Part shown: positions 1 to 6,577 of the stretch, one piece after another
Numbering within the stretch: position 1 is the stretch's first letter
Layout: each line of letters begins with the position of its first letter
Origin: Thermoproteus uzoniensis 768-20
GTDB taxonomy: Archaea > Thermoproteota > Thermoprotei > Thermoproteales > Thermoproteaceae
Assembly: GCF_000193375.1 (NCBI RefSeq)
Contig: NC_015315.1
Span: forward strand, 566,622-630,621
Reading direction: 5' to 3'
Length of the DNA stretch: 64,000 nt
The notes under the pieces: model-generated
Databases searched by the model: none
Seen by the model: the letters and a program-made list of their open reading frames with translations, nothing else
What the model was told of the DNA's origin: nothing
Program-made: the position numbers and the translations under genes

Positions 1-1
1 C

Positions 2-457
2 AAGGTGCTGGTGTTTACCCAGTTCTTGGAGCAGGCGAAGGCCGTATACGATAAGTTGCGCGAGGAGTCAATACGCTCCGAGCTGATAACGTCTGAGGAG
101 CGCGACAGGAGCTCTGCCTTCTCCCGCTTCCTCTCAGGAGCCGCAAAAGTCGTGGTGACCACCACGGTGCTTGACGAAGGCGTGGACGTGCCCGACGCGG
201 ACGTCGCCGTAATAGTCAGCGGTAGCGGCTCCAAGCGGCAGATGTTGCAACGGGTTGGGAGGGTTGTAAGAAGGGCTCCGGGCAAGTCCGTGGCGCGGGT
301 GTACGAGCTGATAGCTAGAGGCACCATAGAGGAGGCGTTGTCGGAGTCCCGGCATGTGGACGACGTGATAGAGGAATCGGTATGTAGGAAGTTCTCGGAG
401 CAGACTTTTAGGGAGTTCCTGCGCTCGACAAGGCTCACGGATTTCAGGAGCTTTTAA
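2..457 (+). CDS. SF2 helicase, C-terminal part (truncated by window start)
   Basis: This is the C-terminal RecA-like half of a superfamily 2 helicase, about 151 residues, entering the window already in frame (AAG GTG CTG). Visible motifs are the motif Ia/IV-like strand VLVFTQF, motif V in TTTVLDEGVDVPDAD and the arginine-finger motif VI QMLQRVGRVVRR, followed by a short helical tail ending in TAA. The LDEGVDVP and QRxGRxxR forms are typical of the XPB/ERCC3-like and RAD25-like archaeal helicases that unwind DNA in repair or transcription. The N-terminal half with Walker A/B lies outside the window, so the subfamily (XPB versus another DEAD/DEAH-like group) is inferred, not proven. Confidence 0.85.
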   Translation, partial: KVLVFTQFLEQAKAVYDKLREESIRSELITSEERDRSSAFSRFLSGAAKVVVTTTVLDEGVDVPDADVAVIVSGSGSKRQMLQRVGRVVRRAPGKSVARVYELIARGTIEEALSESRHVDDVIEESVCRKFSEQTFREFLRSTRLTDFRSF

Positions 458-471
458 AGGCGGGATAGGTC

Positions 472-651
472 GTGGAGATTGTCGAGGAGTACCTCTACCT
501 ATTGTTGGAGGCTATAGCGGCGGCGGTTTTTATGGCTGTAATAACTATGGTAGGCGAAGGGCTGATAAAAGACATTATATTAATATATAAACAGAGTTTA
601 CAAGATATAAAATATATGATAAATATAATAAGATATGAGAATATTATATAA
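472..651 (+). CDS. Small membrane peptide, first of three overlapping mini-genes
   Basis: A 59-codon frame opens with GTG 14 nt after the helicase stop and ends TAA at 651. The N-terminal third is acidic (EIVEEYLYLLLEA), followed by a hydrophobic stretch of about 15 residues (AAAVFMAVITMVGEG) and a charged, AT-encoded tail. It overlaps the next frame by 17 nt. Base composition shifts from GC-rich to strongly AT-rich within this gene. No family is recognised. The start is uncertain, and the peptide could be membrane-inserted; coding status rests on the chained overlaps with the two following frames. Confidence 0.4.
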   Translation: MEIVEEYLYLLLEAIAAAVFMAVITMVGEGLIKDIILIYKQSLQDIKYMINIIRYENII

Positions 652-745
652 TATATTAATAATAATACTAATATTGTTTTTGTTGTGGATTCTTATACAG
701 GTAGGAAATGTCGTAAGCACAATGACTATACTTTTTACTAAATGA
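635..745 (+). CDS. 36-residue hydrophobic peptide, second mini-gene
   Basis: ATG at 635 opens a 36-codon frame that is almost entirely one membrane helix (ILIIILILFLLWILIQV) followed by a short polar end, GNVVSTMTILFTK. Its TGA overlaps the next ATG (ATGA at 742-745), the usual sign of translational coupling in this genome. It starts inside the preceding 59-codon frame. No homologue is recognised. Isoleucine/leucine content is inflated by the AT-rich DNA, so the frame could be fortuitous, but the exact ATGA junction argues against that. Confidence 0.4.
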   Translation: MRILYNILIIILILFLLWILIQVGNVVSTMTILFTK

Positions 746-1011
746 TATCGCAAATTGAAGTTATATATATAATTATTATATTGATTTTATCTCTATTTAT
801 ATTTGTTTTATTTTTAAAAGTTGCCCAATTGCTGTCGTTTGACAGATATATATTTCTTCTCTCATTATATGCTAGATGTGGTAAATTATATAATTATACA
901 TATTATTCCAATATATATTTAAATAATACTGTACTTATTTGTATCAATATCACGTCAATTGATGGGAATCTTACATATTCGGTCAGATACCTGGTAGCCG
1001 CACGGCCATAG
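742..1011 (+). CDS. Hypothetical membrane-anchored protein, third mini-gene
   Basis: This 89-residue protein starts with a strongly hydrophobic helix at residues 6-30 (VIYIIIILILSLFIFVLFL), continues with FDRYIFLLSLYARC, and has a C-terminal half rich in beta-forming and Asn/Tyr residues with several N-x-T sites (NYT, NNT, NIT, NLT). That layout, an N-terminal anchor plus a small extracytoplasmic beta domain, resembles archaeal pilin-like or accessory surface subunits, but no class III signal-peptide site is clear. It is coupled to the upstream mini-gene by ATGA. Function unknown. The surrounding DNA is far more AT-rich than the rest of the window, suggesting recent acquisition. Confidence 0.5.
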   Translation: MISQIEVIYIIIILILSLFIFVLFLKVAQLLSFDRYIFLLSLYARCGKLYNYTYYSNIYLNNTVLICINITSIDGNLTYSVRYLVAARP

Positions 1012-1265
1012 CTTCGGTTCGTCTAGCCTCTTCACCGATCGTCCAGGCCAGACCTCCTCATCCGCTTTTCGTCTACGCCTCTGCATTAAATCTTGATGCG
1101 AGCCGACTCGCATAATATTCTATTATATTTGAAAACTTAATATAAAACAGCTAGAATATTTATTAAAAAATAAAATAAGTTCTTTTAGTTACTAAGATAT
1201 TATAAATAGAATATAAATAGTAAAGAGAGCAAGTAAGAATTAAAAAGGTATCCAAGGGAGGGGCC
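1012..1265. other. AT-rich intergenic region upstream of ferredoxin
   Basis: No gene is visible. The right half is an A/T-rich tract with several TATA-like boxes (for example atataaatag at 1211-1220), and a Shine-Dalgarno-like aagggagggg lies 3-12 nt before the ferredoxin ATG at 1266, so that gene probably has a leader rather than being leaderless. Confidence 0.5.
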
Positions 1266-1607
1266 ATGGCCGAGCAGAGGGATCTATCCCAATACCAGAG
1301 GGTGGTGATCGATCAAGATCTATGTATATCATGCGGCGCATGCGTGGCTGTATGTCCCTGGCAAGCTCTAGAGCTGGACGAGAACGCGAAGGCGCGCCTA
1401 ATTTGGGAGAAGTGCTACGACGACTTCAGCTGCGTGGCCGCGTGTCCCGTGAAGTGTATATACAAGACTAGCGAGGCGCCTGACGACGCCAAGAAGAAGC
1501 CCAACTGGTATAGATTGGGCAGACAGTTGAGCCCCGACGAGCAGAAGATATTGAACGACTGGAAGGCGAAGTTCGGCATACCGGTGGATCCACTGCCTCC
1601 GAGCTGA
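1266..1607 (+). CDS. Dicluster ferredoxin-like protein
   Basis: This 113-residue protein carries two cysteine sets for iron-sulfur clusters: CISCGACVAVCPW near residues 20-32 (classic CxxCxxCxxxCP) and CYDDFSCVAACPVKC near residues 49-63, where the second set has a longer first spacing. It would shuttle electrons in the cytoplasm. The C-terminal 45 residues form a charged extension ending in PLPPS. A strong purine-rich Shine-Dalgarno element precedes ATG. It lies 23 nt upstream of the Sir2 gene, but a link in function is not obvious. The electron partner cannot be told from sequence. Confidence 0.85.
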   Translation: MAEQRDLSQYQRVVIDQDLCISCGACVAVCPWQALELDENAKARLIWEKCYDDFSCVAACPVKCIYKTSEAPDDAKKKPNWYRLGRQLSPDEQKILNDWKAKFGIPVDPLPPS

Positions 1608-1630
1608 AATTTTTAGGCGTCTAGAAATTT

Positions 1631-2395
1631 ATGGAAAAAATTTTTCAAATCGCCGATCTGTTAAATAGATCCAGTTGCGCGGTAGCCCTTACAGGCGCCG
1701 GCGTGTCCACAGCCAGCGGCATACCGGACTTCAGAGGTCCCCAAGGCATTTGGAGAAGCGTAGATCCCTCCAAGTTCGAGATCTCGTACTTCTACCAAAA
1801 CCCCGACGAGGTCTGGAGGTTGTTCACCTCGATATTCGTGCCTAAGGGAGAAGTCGCTCCCAACGCCGCGCATAGGGCCTTGGCGCAGCTGGAATCCATG
1901 GGGAGGCTGTGCGCCGTCATTACTCAGAACGTCGACGGGCTACATCAGGCGGCCGGGTCCGTCAGAGTCGTAGAGCTACACGGCTCGGTCAAGTACGCGG
2001 TATGTACAAAATGCGGCATGAAGTATACGCTTAGCGAGGTGCTATCGAAATATAACGGCTCTGCGCCTAGGTGTAGGGTCTGCGGAGGTATCTTGAAGCC
2101 CGACGTGGTGTTCTTCGGAGAGCCTCTGCCCCAGGAGGCGTTCAACGAAGCCGTGTTGCTCTCCGAACTCGCCGACGTCTTCATGGTCATAGGCTCCTCG
2201 CTGGCCGTGGCGCCGGCTAACCGGTTGCCGTTGATAGCAAAAAGACATGGGGCGAAGATCGTGATTATAAACTCCGGGCCTACCGAGATGGACGAGATAG
2301 CCGACATCGTAGTCGAGGGGAGGGCCGAGGAGATACTTCCCAAGATAGTCGAGGCCCTAAGAGCAAGCTATAGCGAAGGGACTCCTAGACACTAG
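1631..2395 (+). CDS. sir2: Sir2-family NAD-dependent protein deacylase
   Basis: A 254-residue sirtuin. The NAD-binding signature GAGVSTASGIPDFRG is at about residues 22-36, TQNVDGLHQAAG gives the NAD/active-site loop, HGS carries the catalytic histidine, a four-cysteine zinc module is CTKCGMKY...CRVCGG, and GSSLAVAPAN closes the Rossmann fold. Members remove acyl groups from lysines, in Crenarchaeota notably from the chromatin protein Alba. The length is normal. Its last 39 nt overlap the 3' end of the opposite-strand DUF309 gene. The start ATG at 1631 follows an AT-rich stretch. An HDAC-type deacetylase is also encoded in this window (15463-16473). Confidence 0.95.
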   Translation: MEKIFQIADLLNRSSCAVALTGAGVSTASGIPDFRGPQGIWRSVDPSKFEISYFYQNPDEVWRLFTSIFVPKGEVAPNAAHRALAQLESMGRLCAVITQNVDGLHQAAGSVRVVELHGSVKYAVCTKCGMKYTLSEVLSKYNGSAPRCRVCGGILKPDVVFFGEPLPQEAFNEAVLLSELADVFMVIGSSLAVAPANRLPLIAKRHGAKIVIINSGPTEMDEIADIVVEGRAEEILPKIVEALRASYSEGTPRH

Positions 2396-2899
2396 GGATT
2401 TCGCGAGCTGTTCCCTTAACTTCAGCACGTCTATACAGCCGATCTTCTGAGGGGCGCCTTCGAGGAGCTCGAGCGCCTCCTGTGCCAGAAGGACGAACTT
2501 GTCGGGCGCCCCCTCCTGCAACTTGACGAAGGCGGCCGACATCAATATCAGGCCCTGTAGAGCCCTATCGCCGCTTCTACGCCAAGCCGGCTCTATCTCA
2601 GCGTGGGCTTCCCAGAACCGCTCGGAGTTAAATAGCTCAACGAATCTGCCTATATCGCCGCTACCCAGCGAGTCCTCATCGGTTACGTCAATTACGGCGT
2701 AGACGCGTCCTACGGCCCCCTCCACCTTACGTCTGGCATCCTCGGCATTGATGCCGCGCACGAGGATCTCAAGGTGGCGCGAGGCTACCCTCACGTTTAG
2801 TGCGGGGAGAATGCCCCTAAGCTCGCGCAGTAGTTGGGCCCTCTGAGAGGGCGCGAAGCCCGGGTTTTCAGCTATTATAAGATATCTTAGATCTCTCAT
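2357..2899 (-). CDS. DUF309-domain protein
   Basis: A 180-residue protein with two parts. Residues 1 to about 80 look like a small alpha/beta domain without a recognised family. Residues about 85-165 match the DUF309 helical bundle, with the signature FWEAHAEIEPAWR and the following helix LQGLILMSAAFVKLQEG. The biochemical role of DUF309 is unknown. It is the last gene of a minus-strand run of five small genes; its ATG abuts the stop of the 110-residue gene (TAAATG). Its 3' end overlaps the convergent sirtuin gene by 39 nt. Confidence 0.8.
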   Translation of the reverse strand: MRDLRYLIIAENPGFAPSQRAQLLRELRGILPALNVRVASRHLEILVRGINAEDARRKVEGAVGRVYAVIDVTDEDSLGSGDIGRFVELFNSERFWEAHAEIEPAWRRSGDRALQGLILMSAAFVKLQEGAPDKFVLLAQEALELLEGAPQKIGCIDVLKLREQLAKSLVSRSPFAIACS

Positions 2900-3232
2900 T
2901 TATATTTTAACAATAATTTTCTTCAAATCAAACTGAATATCCACGATAACTTTTAGATCACCATAACTCTGCTTAATGCGCCTCACCGCAGCAAGCGCTC
3001 TGTTTATCCGCTCTAACAGCTCGGCGTTATCTGGAAGCTCGCCGCCTGTATAGAGCTCAATCCCTTCTGTCAACTTCAGCTCAACGCCGAACGCCTTGGC
3101 CAGCTCGACGAATTTGAGATATCTCTCCTCCATTGCGGTTAAGCTCTCTTTCTTATTCCTGTAACGTTCGGCGTATTCCTTCAACGAAGCGAGGATGTTC
3201 TCGAGCTCGCTGAGGGTGAGGAAGAGCGACAT
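2900..3232 (-). CDS. Hypothetical helical protein
   Basis: A 110-residue charged protein with no recognised family. The N-terminal 55 residues are heptad-like and probably a coiled coil (ENILASLKEYAERYRNKKES), and the C-terminal 20 residues form a strand pair, KVIVDIQFDLKKIIVKI. Its start overlaps the stop of the upstream 143-residue gene by one base and its stop abuts the DUF309 gene, so the genes are almost certainly co-translated. No membrane segment or cysteine motif is present. Confidence 0.7.
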   Translation of the reverse strand: MSLFLTLSELENILASLKEYAERYRNKKESLTAMEERYLKFVELAKAFGVELKLTEGIELYTGGELPDNAELLERINRALAAVRRIKQSYGDLKVIVDIQFDLKKIIVKI

Positions 3233-3663
3233 TATCCCTGCCCTCCGTAGTAGTACGCTATCTCCACGTTTCCCACACAGAACTTTATGTAGCCCGGCGT
3301 TATGTCGCGGCAGCCTAGCATGTTGAGCTCCACCTCGGGCATTTTCAGGGGCTCAGCAGGCTTCGCCTTGGGGAACGGCGGGATCACTTCGGGCAGATCC
3401 TCAGGCGTTATATACGTGCCAGACGGCTCCACGACTATGGAATAATCCTTTAGCCCCAGTTTGTCGGCCATATTGCTAGCGGTCACTATGCGCTCCATCA
3501 GCTCGCCGACTGCTCCGTAGAGATGTCCGAGAGAGCCGAGCTGGATTAGGTACCGCCCCACTTGCCTACGCGCGAACACTATCGGCGTCGCCTCTATAGA
3601 AGATTGAACGTCTCTTAAGGTCCATAATATTTGATCTATATTTCTAGAATTTATAATGATCAT
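3232..3663 (-). CDS. Hypothetical protein in small-gene operon
   Basis: A 143-residue protein without a recognised family. The N-terminal 85 residues appear helical/mixed (QILWTLRDVQSSIEA, QVGRYLIQLGSLGHLYGA). A proline-rich linker (PEVIPPFPKAKPAEPL) follows, and then a short C-terminal domain with two cysteines (LGCRDITPGYIKFCVGNVE) and a tail of YYYGGQG. The linker suggests two modules joined flexibly. It overlaps the preceding 47-residue gene by ATGA and the following gene by one base. Confidence 0.7.
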   Translation of the reverse strand: MIIINSRNIDQILWTLRDVQSSIEATPIVFARRQVGRYLIQLGSLGHLYGAVGELMERIVTASNMADKLGLKDYSIVVEPSGTYITPEDLPEVIPPFPKAKPAEPLKMPEVELNMLGCRDITPGYIKFCVGNVEIAYYYGGQG

Positions 3664-3803
3664 AGTATTATCCTAATTTTTTCATTATAAGGATCAGGAT
3701 CTATATATACTACTTCGTTTTCGCCGAGTACCTCTATCAGCTTTTGCTTTATTGAGGGATCTATGTTGAGCGCGGAGACCCTTACCTTTTTCAAACTCTT
3801 CAT
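3660..3803 (-). CDS. 47-residue hypothetical protein
   Basis: A short frame that fills the gap between its neighbours exactly: its ATG (3801-3803) overlaps the TGA of the 69-residue gene as ATGA, and its own TGA (3660-3662) overlaps the ATG of the 143-residue gene the same way. The product begins MKSLKKVRVSALNIDPSI and contains ENEVVYIDPDPYNEK, a soluble, charged little protein with no recognised family. The double ATGA junction is strong evidence for coding even though the gene is short and would be missed by length cut-offs. Confidence 0.65.
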   Translation of the reverse strand: MKSLKKVRVSALNIDPSIKQKLIEVLGENEVVYIDPDPYNEKIRIIL

Positions 3804-4009
3804 GGCACGAGCGTGATGGTATTGCCCCGTAGTATCACGTAGGTGCCGGTCGGCATGATTTCCAGAAGGTCGATAGGCAAGTCGGGCGCTCTAGGAGGCC
3901 ACACGAAATCCACGCCTTCTCCCCTTATCACGAGCGGCTCAGCCCTCTTAGCGCCCAATATCTGGAGCACTTTCCGTAGCAAATCCAGCTGATCTGTATA
4001 AACTATCAT
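3800..4009 (-). CDS. 69-residue hypothetical protein, first of small-gene operon
   Basis: A 69-residue soluble protein with a helix at the N-terminus (DQLDLLRKVLQILGAKRAE) and a beta-rich C-terminus (GTYVILRGNTITLVP). No family is recognised. A TATA-like atatatatta at 4027-4036 lies about 18-27 nt before the ATG and overlaps the stop codon of the upstream PAPS-reductase-like gene, so this gene could start its own leaderless transcript as well as being read from upstream. Confidence 0.65.
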   Translation of the reverse strand: MIVYTDQLDLLRKVLQILGAKRAEPLVIRGEGVDFVWPPRAPDLPIDLLEIMPTGTYVILRGNTITLVP

Positions 4010-4026
4010 AGACCCGTCTAAGGGCG

Positions 4027-4036
4027 ATATATATTA
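4027..4036 (-). promoter_or_regulatory. TATA-like box of small-gene operon
   Basis: An A/T-only decamer 18-27 nt before the start of the 69-residue gene, the spacing expected for a leaderless archaeal transcript. It overlaps the stop codon of the upstream gene. Confidence 0.4.
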
Positions 4037-5845
4037 ATAGTTTGTCCCTCTATGCGTGGGGGCTCCCCCATCGGCGATCCTATATACCAGATATTGGGCA
4101 GAGGGACACGCCTTGGAACAGATAAGGCATCCTATACATCTACTCTCGTCGACCACGAAACGTCCCTCGGAGTTCCTTCTGAGAGCCTTGGTGGGACACC
4201 AGCTTATGCACAGATCGCAATGTCCGCAGATAGAGGCGCGCACCACAAGCGCTGCCGCGTCCAGGGCCGCGCGGCCCTCGATCTTGGAGAAGTCGCTGGA
4301 TAGCCTCACCTCGCCGTCCTTCTGCACTACTCGTATCGTGTCGCCCTCCCGGCGCACTTCGCCGAGCATCTTCAACAACTGTAGCGCGGTGGCGGCGTCG
4401 GGATGGACGCCCGCCAGCTCCAGCCCTCTGTCCGTGCGCCTAATCCTCACGGGGTATTCCGCTTTGACGGACAGCTTGATGAATCTCTTGAGATCGCCCG
4501 GGATGGCCTTCCTCCAGCGCCACAGCCCGTATCTGAGATAGGTCTCGTCTTTGTAGTGCTCCGAGATCTTCTCCTCAAGCCTCTCGTAGATGCCCGGGTA
4601 GCTTATACGCACCAGCTCTAGCTCGGCCATCTCGTTGGCAGGGCAGACAACGCAACCAAGCCTGTCGAATCCCCTCTCGTAGGCCTTGTTGTAGGGGAGG
4701 TCGTGGAGGAAGATATAGCCCCAGACCTCCAGCGCTATCCAGTCCTGGAGGGGGGCCACCACTATGGTCCTAGCCACCCAGCGGCTCGAGGAGATCTTGC
4801 CGAGCTTGGCCCTCTGGAAGGACTCCGCCGCCCTCTGGCCGACCACGGATATGATGCCCTGCGGGAAGCGCTCGGCCACCGCCTTGGTTATAGGCGCCAG
4901 TTTTATCACCTTGCAACACCATCGGTAGTCGCGGGCCGGCGGGCCGAACTCGTCCAGCGCCTTCCAGAACCTGTCGCCCGCCGAGGCCACTATCAGCTCC
5001 GCCTTATACCTCTCGACTACCTCCTTCACGTTGTCGTACGTCTCCGGGGCTTCCAAGCCCGTGTCGTTGAACAGTATGGCGTAGGGGTGGCCGGTTCTGG
5101 CCACTAGATCTAAGGCCACCAAGCTGTCCTTCCCGCCCGAGTAGGAGACCACCACGGGGAGCTTGTACTGCGAGAAGACCCTCGAGAGGAACTCGACCGC
5201 CTCCTTGGCCTTCCTCTCTATGTGGGCGCGGTTCAGCTCGGCGAACAGCCTCATATCGCTAGGCCTCCCCTCCGGCAACCTCGGCCTGGCCCTCCACGAC
5301 TTCACTACGTGGAGCCTCGCGCCTCTGAAAAGCTTCGCGACGCCGTGTATCTTCCCGTCCTTGGTCGAGATGGCGACGTGCGTGTAGCGGCGCTCGGGGA
5401 GAGAGCCCTCGATCACGCGGTCTCTATGTATGTCGTAGCCGACGGGGAGATCTTGGAGATCGACGATCGCCCACCACCCCCGTCTTCTGGCCAAGATCTC
5501 GCTGACGCCCTCATAGAGGGGGCGGAACCTCCACCGTCCCTCCACGACATCGTAGAACCTGTGGCCCACGATCCTCCCCCTGACTATGACCTCGTCGGCT
5601 TGGTCCGCGTAGCCCGGGATCTTGTTGAGAAGGACCACCTCGCCGCTGGGCACTAAATCTCTCAGAGAGGCGTCGCCGAGCTCGTACTCCACGGCCCCCC
5701 TCACGATCTCTAGATCGGCCTCGAACGCAGGCCTGACGTCGCCCGGCTCGGTGACGTAGACAGGGCGTATGTTGTTGCATCTGTCGGCTACATCGTGGGG
5801 ATCCAGCACGGGCACGTTCAGCTCCTCGCACCAATAGATGCGCAC
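4034..5845 (-). CDS. PAPS-reductase-like PP-loop protein fused to ferredoxin domain
   Basis: A 603-residue multidomain protein read from GTG. Residues about 1-200 are an N-terminal region including a WCEELNVPVLDP start with a cysteine. The middle (about 215-420) is a PAPS reductase/adenine-nucleotide alpha hydrolase domain with the PP-loop VVSYSGGKDSLVAL and the downstream DYRWCCKVIKLAPI and CVVCPANEM cysteines. The C-terminal 70 residues are a two-cluster ferredoxin, CGHCDLCISWCP and CIGCLICSKACP. The family is widespread in archaea; the presence of both a nucleotide-activating domain and clusters suggests thiolation or sulfonucleotide reduction, but the substrate is not known. It shares a bidirectional promoter region with the nucleotidyltransferase gene. 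Confidence 0.8.
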   Translation of the reverse strand: MRIYWCEELNVPVLDPHDVADRCNNIRPVYVTEPGDVRPAFEADLEIVRGAVEYELGDASLRDLVPSGEVVLLNKIPGYADQADEVIVRGRIVGHRFYDVVEGRWRFRPLYEGVSEILARRRGWWAIVDLQDLPVGYDIHRDRVIEGSLPERRYTHVAISTKDGKIHGVAKLFRGARLHVVKSWRARPRLPEGRPSDMRLFAELNRAHIERKAKEAVEFLSRVFSQYKLPVVVSYSGGKDSLVALDLVARTGHPYAILFNDTGLEAPETYDNVKEVVERYKAELIVASAGDRFWKALDEFGPPARDYRWCCKVIKLAPITKAVAERFPQGIISVVGQRAAESFQRAKLGKISSSRWVARTIVVAPLQDWIALEVWGYIFLHDLPYNKAYERGFDRLGCVVCPANEMAELELVRISYPGIYERLEEKISEHYKDETYLRYGLWRWRKAIPGDLKRFIKLSVKAEYPVRIRRTDRGLELAGVHPDAATALQLLKMLGEVRREGDTIRVVQKDGEVRLSSDFSKIEGRAALDAAALVVRASICGHCDLCISWCPTKALRRNSEGRFVVDESRCIGCLICSKACPSAQYLVYRIADGGAPTHRGTNY

Positions 5846-5860
5846 AGATGTTACGATTTC

Positions 5861-5870
5861 TATTTAAATA
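5861..5870. promoter_or_regulatory. Shared TATA box of divergent genes
   Basis: The palindromic tatttaaata sits 18-27 nt before the ATG at 5888 on the plus strand and 16-25 nt before the GTG at 5845 on the minus strand, so one box could serve both divergent, nearly leaderless genes. Confidence 0.5.
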
Positions 5871-5887
5871 GGGCCGTTAGCACCTCC

Positions 5888-6577
5888 ATGCGCGCCTTGA
5901 TTTTGGCTGGGGGTTTCGGCAAGAGGCTTTATCCGTTGACTAGCGAGGTGCCGAAGCCTCTTCTGTCTGTTGCGGGGAAGCCTATTCTTGTGAGGCAGAT
6001 CGAGTGGCTTAGGGGTCAGGGCTTCCGGGATTTCGTCCTCGCTGTGGGGTATCTGCGCCATAAGGTATTCGAGGCTTTAGGCGACGGGAGGAGGCTGGGC
6101 GTGAGGATATTCTACAGCGTGGAGGAGGAGCCTCTCGGCACAGCCGGCGCCATCAAGAACGCCGCGCCGTTTCTAGACGACGACGTCTTCGTGGCCACTA
6201 ACGGCGACGTAGTGACCGACATCTCAGTCAAGCCTCTCCTAGACGCCCTGTCCGACGCAGACGCCGCGATCGCCCTAGTCCCTCTGAGAAGCCCCTACGG
6301 CGTCGTCGAGGTCGACGGAGACGGGTACGTCTCGGCCTTTAGAGAAAAACCCGTCCTGGAGGGCTATCTCATAAACGCAGGCGTCTACGCCATGAGGAGG
6401 GAGGTTTTGGGGTTGTTGCCCGAGAAGGGCAATATCGAGGAGACCACGTTCCCGCAACTGGCCAAGAAGAGAAGGCTGAAGGCCGTGGTGTATAGAGACG
6501 CCTTCTGGAGATCTATAGACACCGTGAAAGATCTGGAAGAGGTCGAGAGGATATTAGGCGGCGATGGAAAGCCTTGA
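5888..6577 (+). CDS. Sugar-phosphate nucleotidyltransferase
   Basis: A 229-residue NTP-transferase of the GT-A-like pyrophosphorylase family. The signature [20 protein letters not shown] at residues 5-24 binds the nucleotide; [11 protein letters not shown] carries the metal-binding aspartate; [11 protein letters not shown] and FREKP are also family motifs. It makes an NDP-sugar from a sugar 1-phosphate (glucose-1-phosphate thymidylyl/uridylyl or mannose-1-phosphate guanylyl type). The protein lacks the C-terminal beta-helix of bifunctional members, and the base used is unknown. The start at 5888 was chosen because a longer frame upstream would run through the TATA box. It overlaps gltX by 14 nt. 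Confidence 0.85.
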   Translation: MRALILAGGFGKRLYPLTSEVPKPLLSVAGKPILVRQIEWLRGQGFRDFVLAVGYLRHKVFEALGDGRRLGVRIFYSVEEEPLGTAGAIKNAAPFLDDDVFVATNGDVVTDISVKPLLDALSDADAAIALVPLRSPYGVVEVDGDGYVSAFREKPVLEGYLINAGVYAMRREVLGLLPEKGNIEETTFPQLAKKRRLKAVVYRDAFWRSIDTVKDLEEVERILGGDGKP

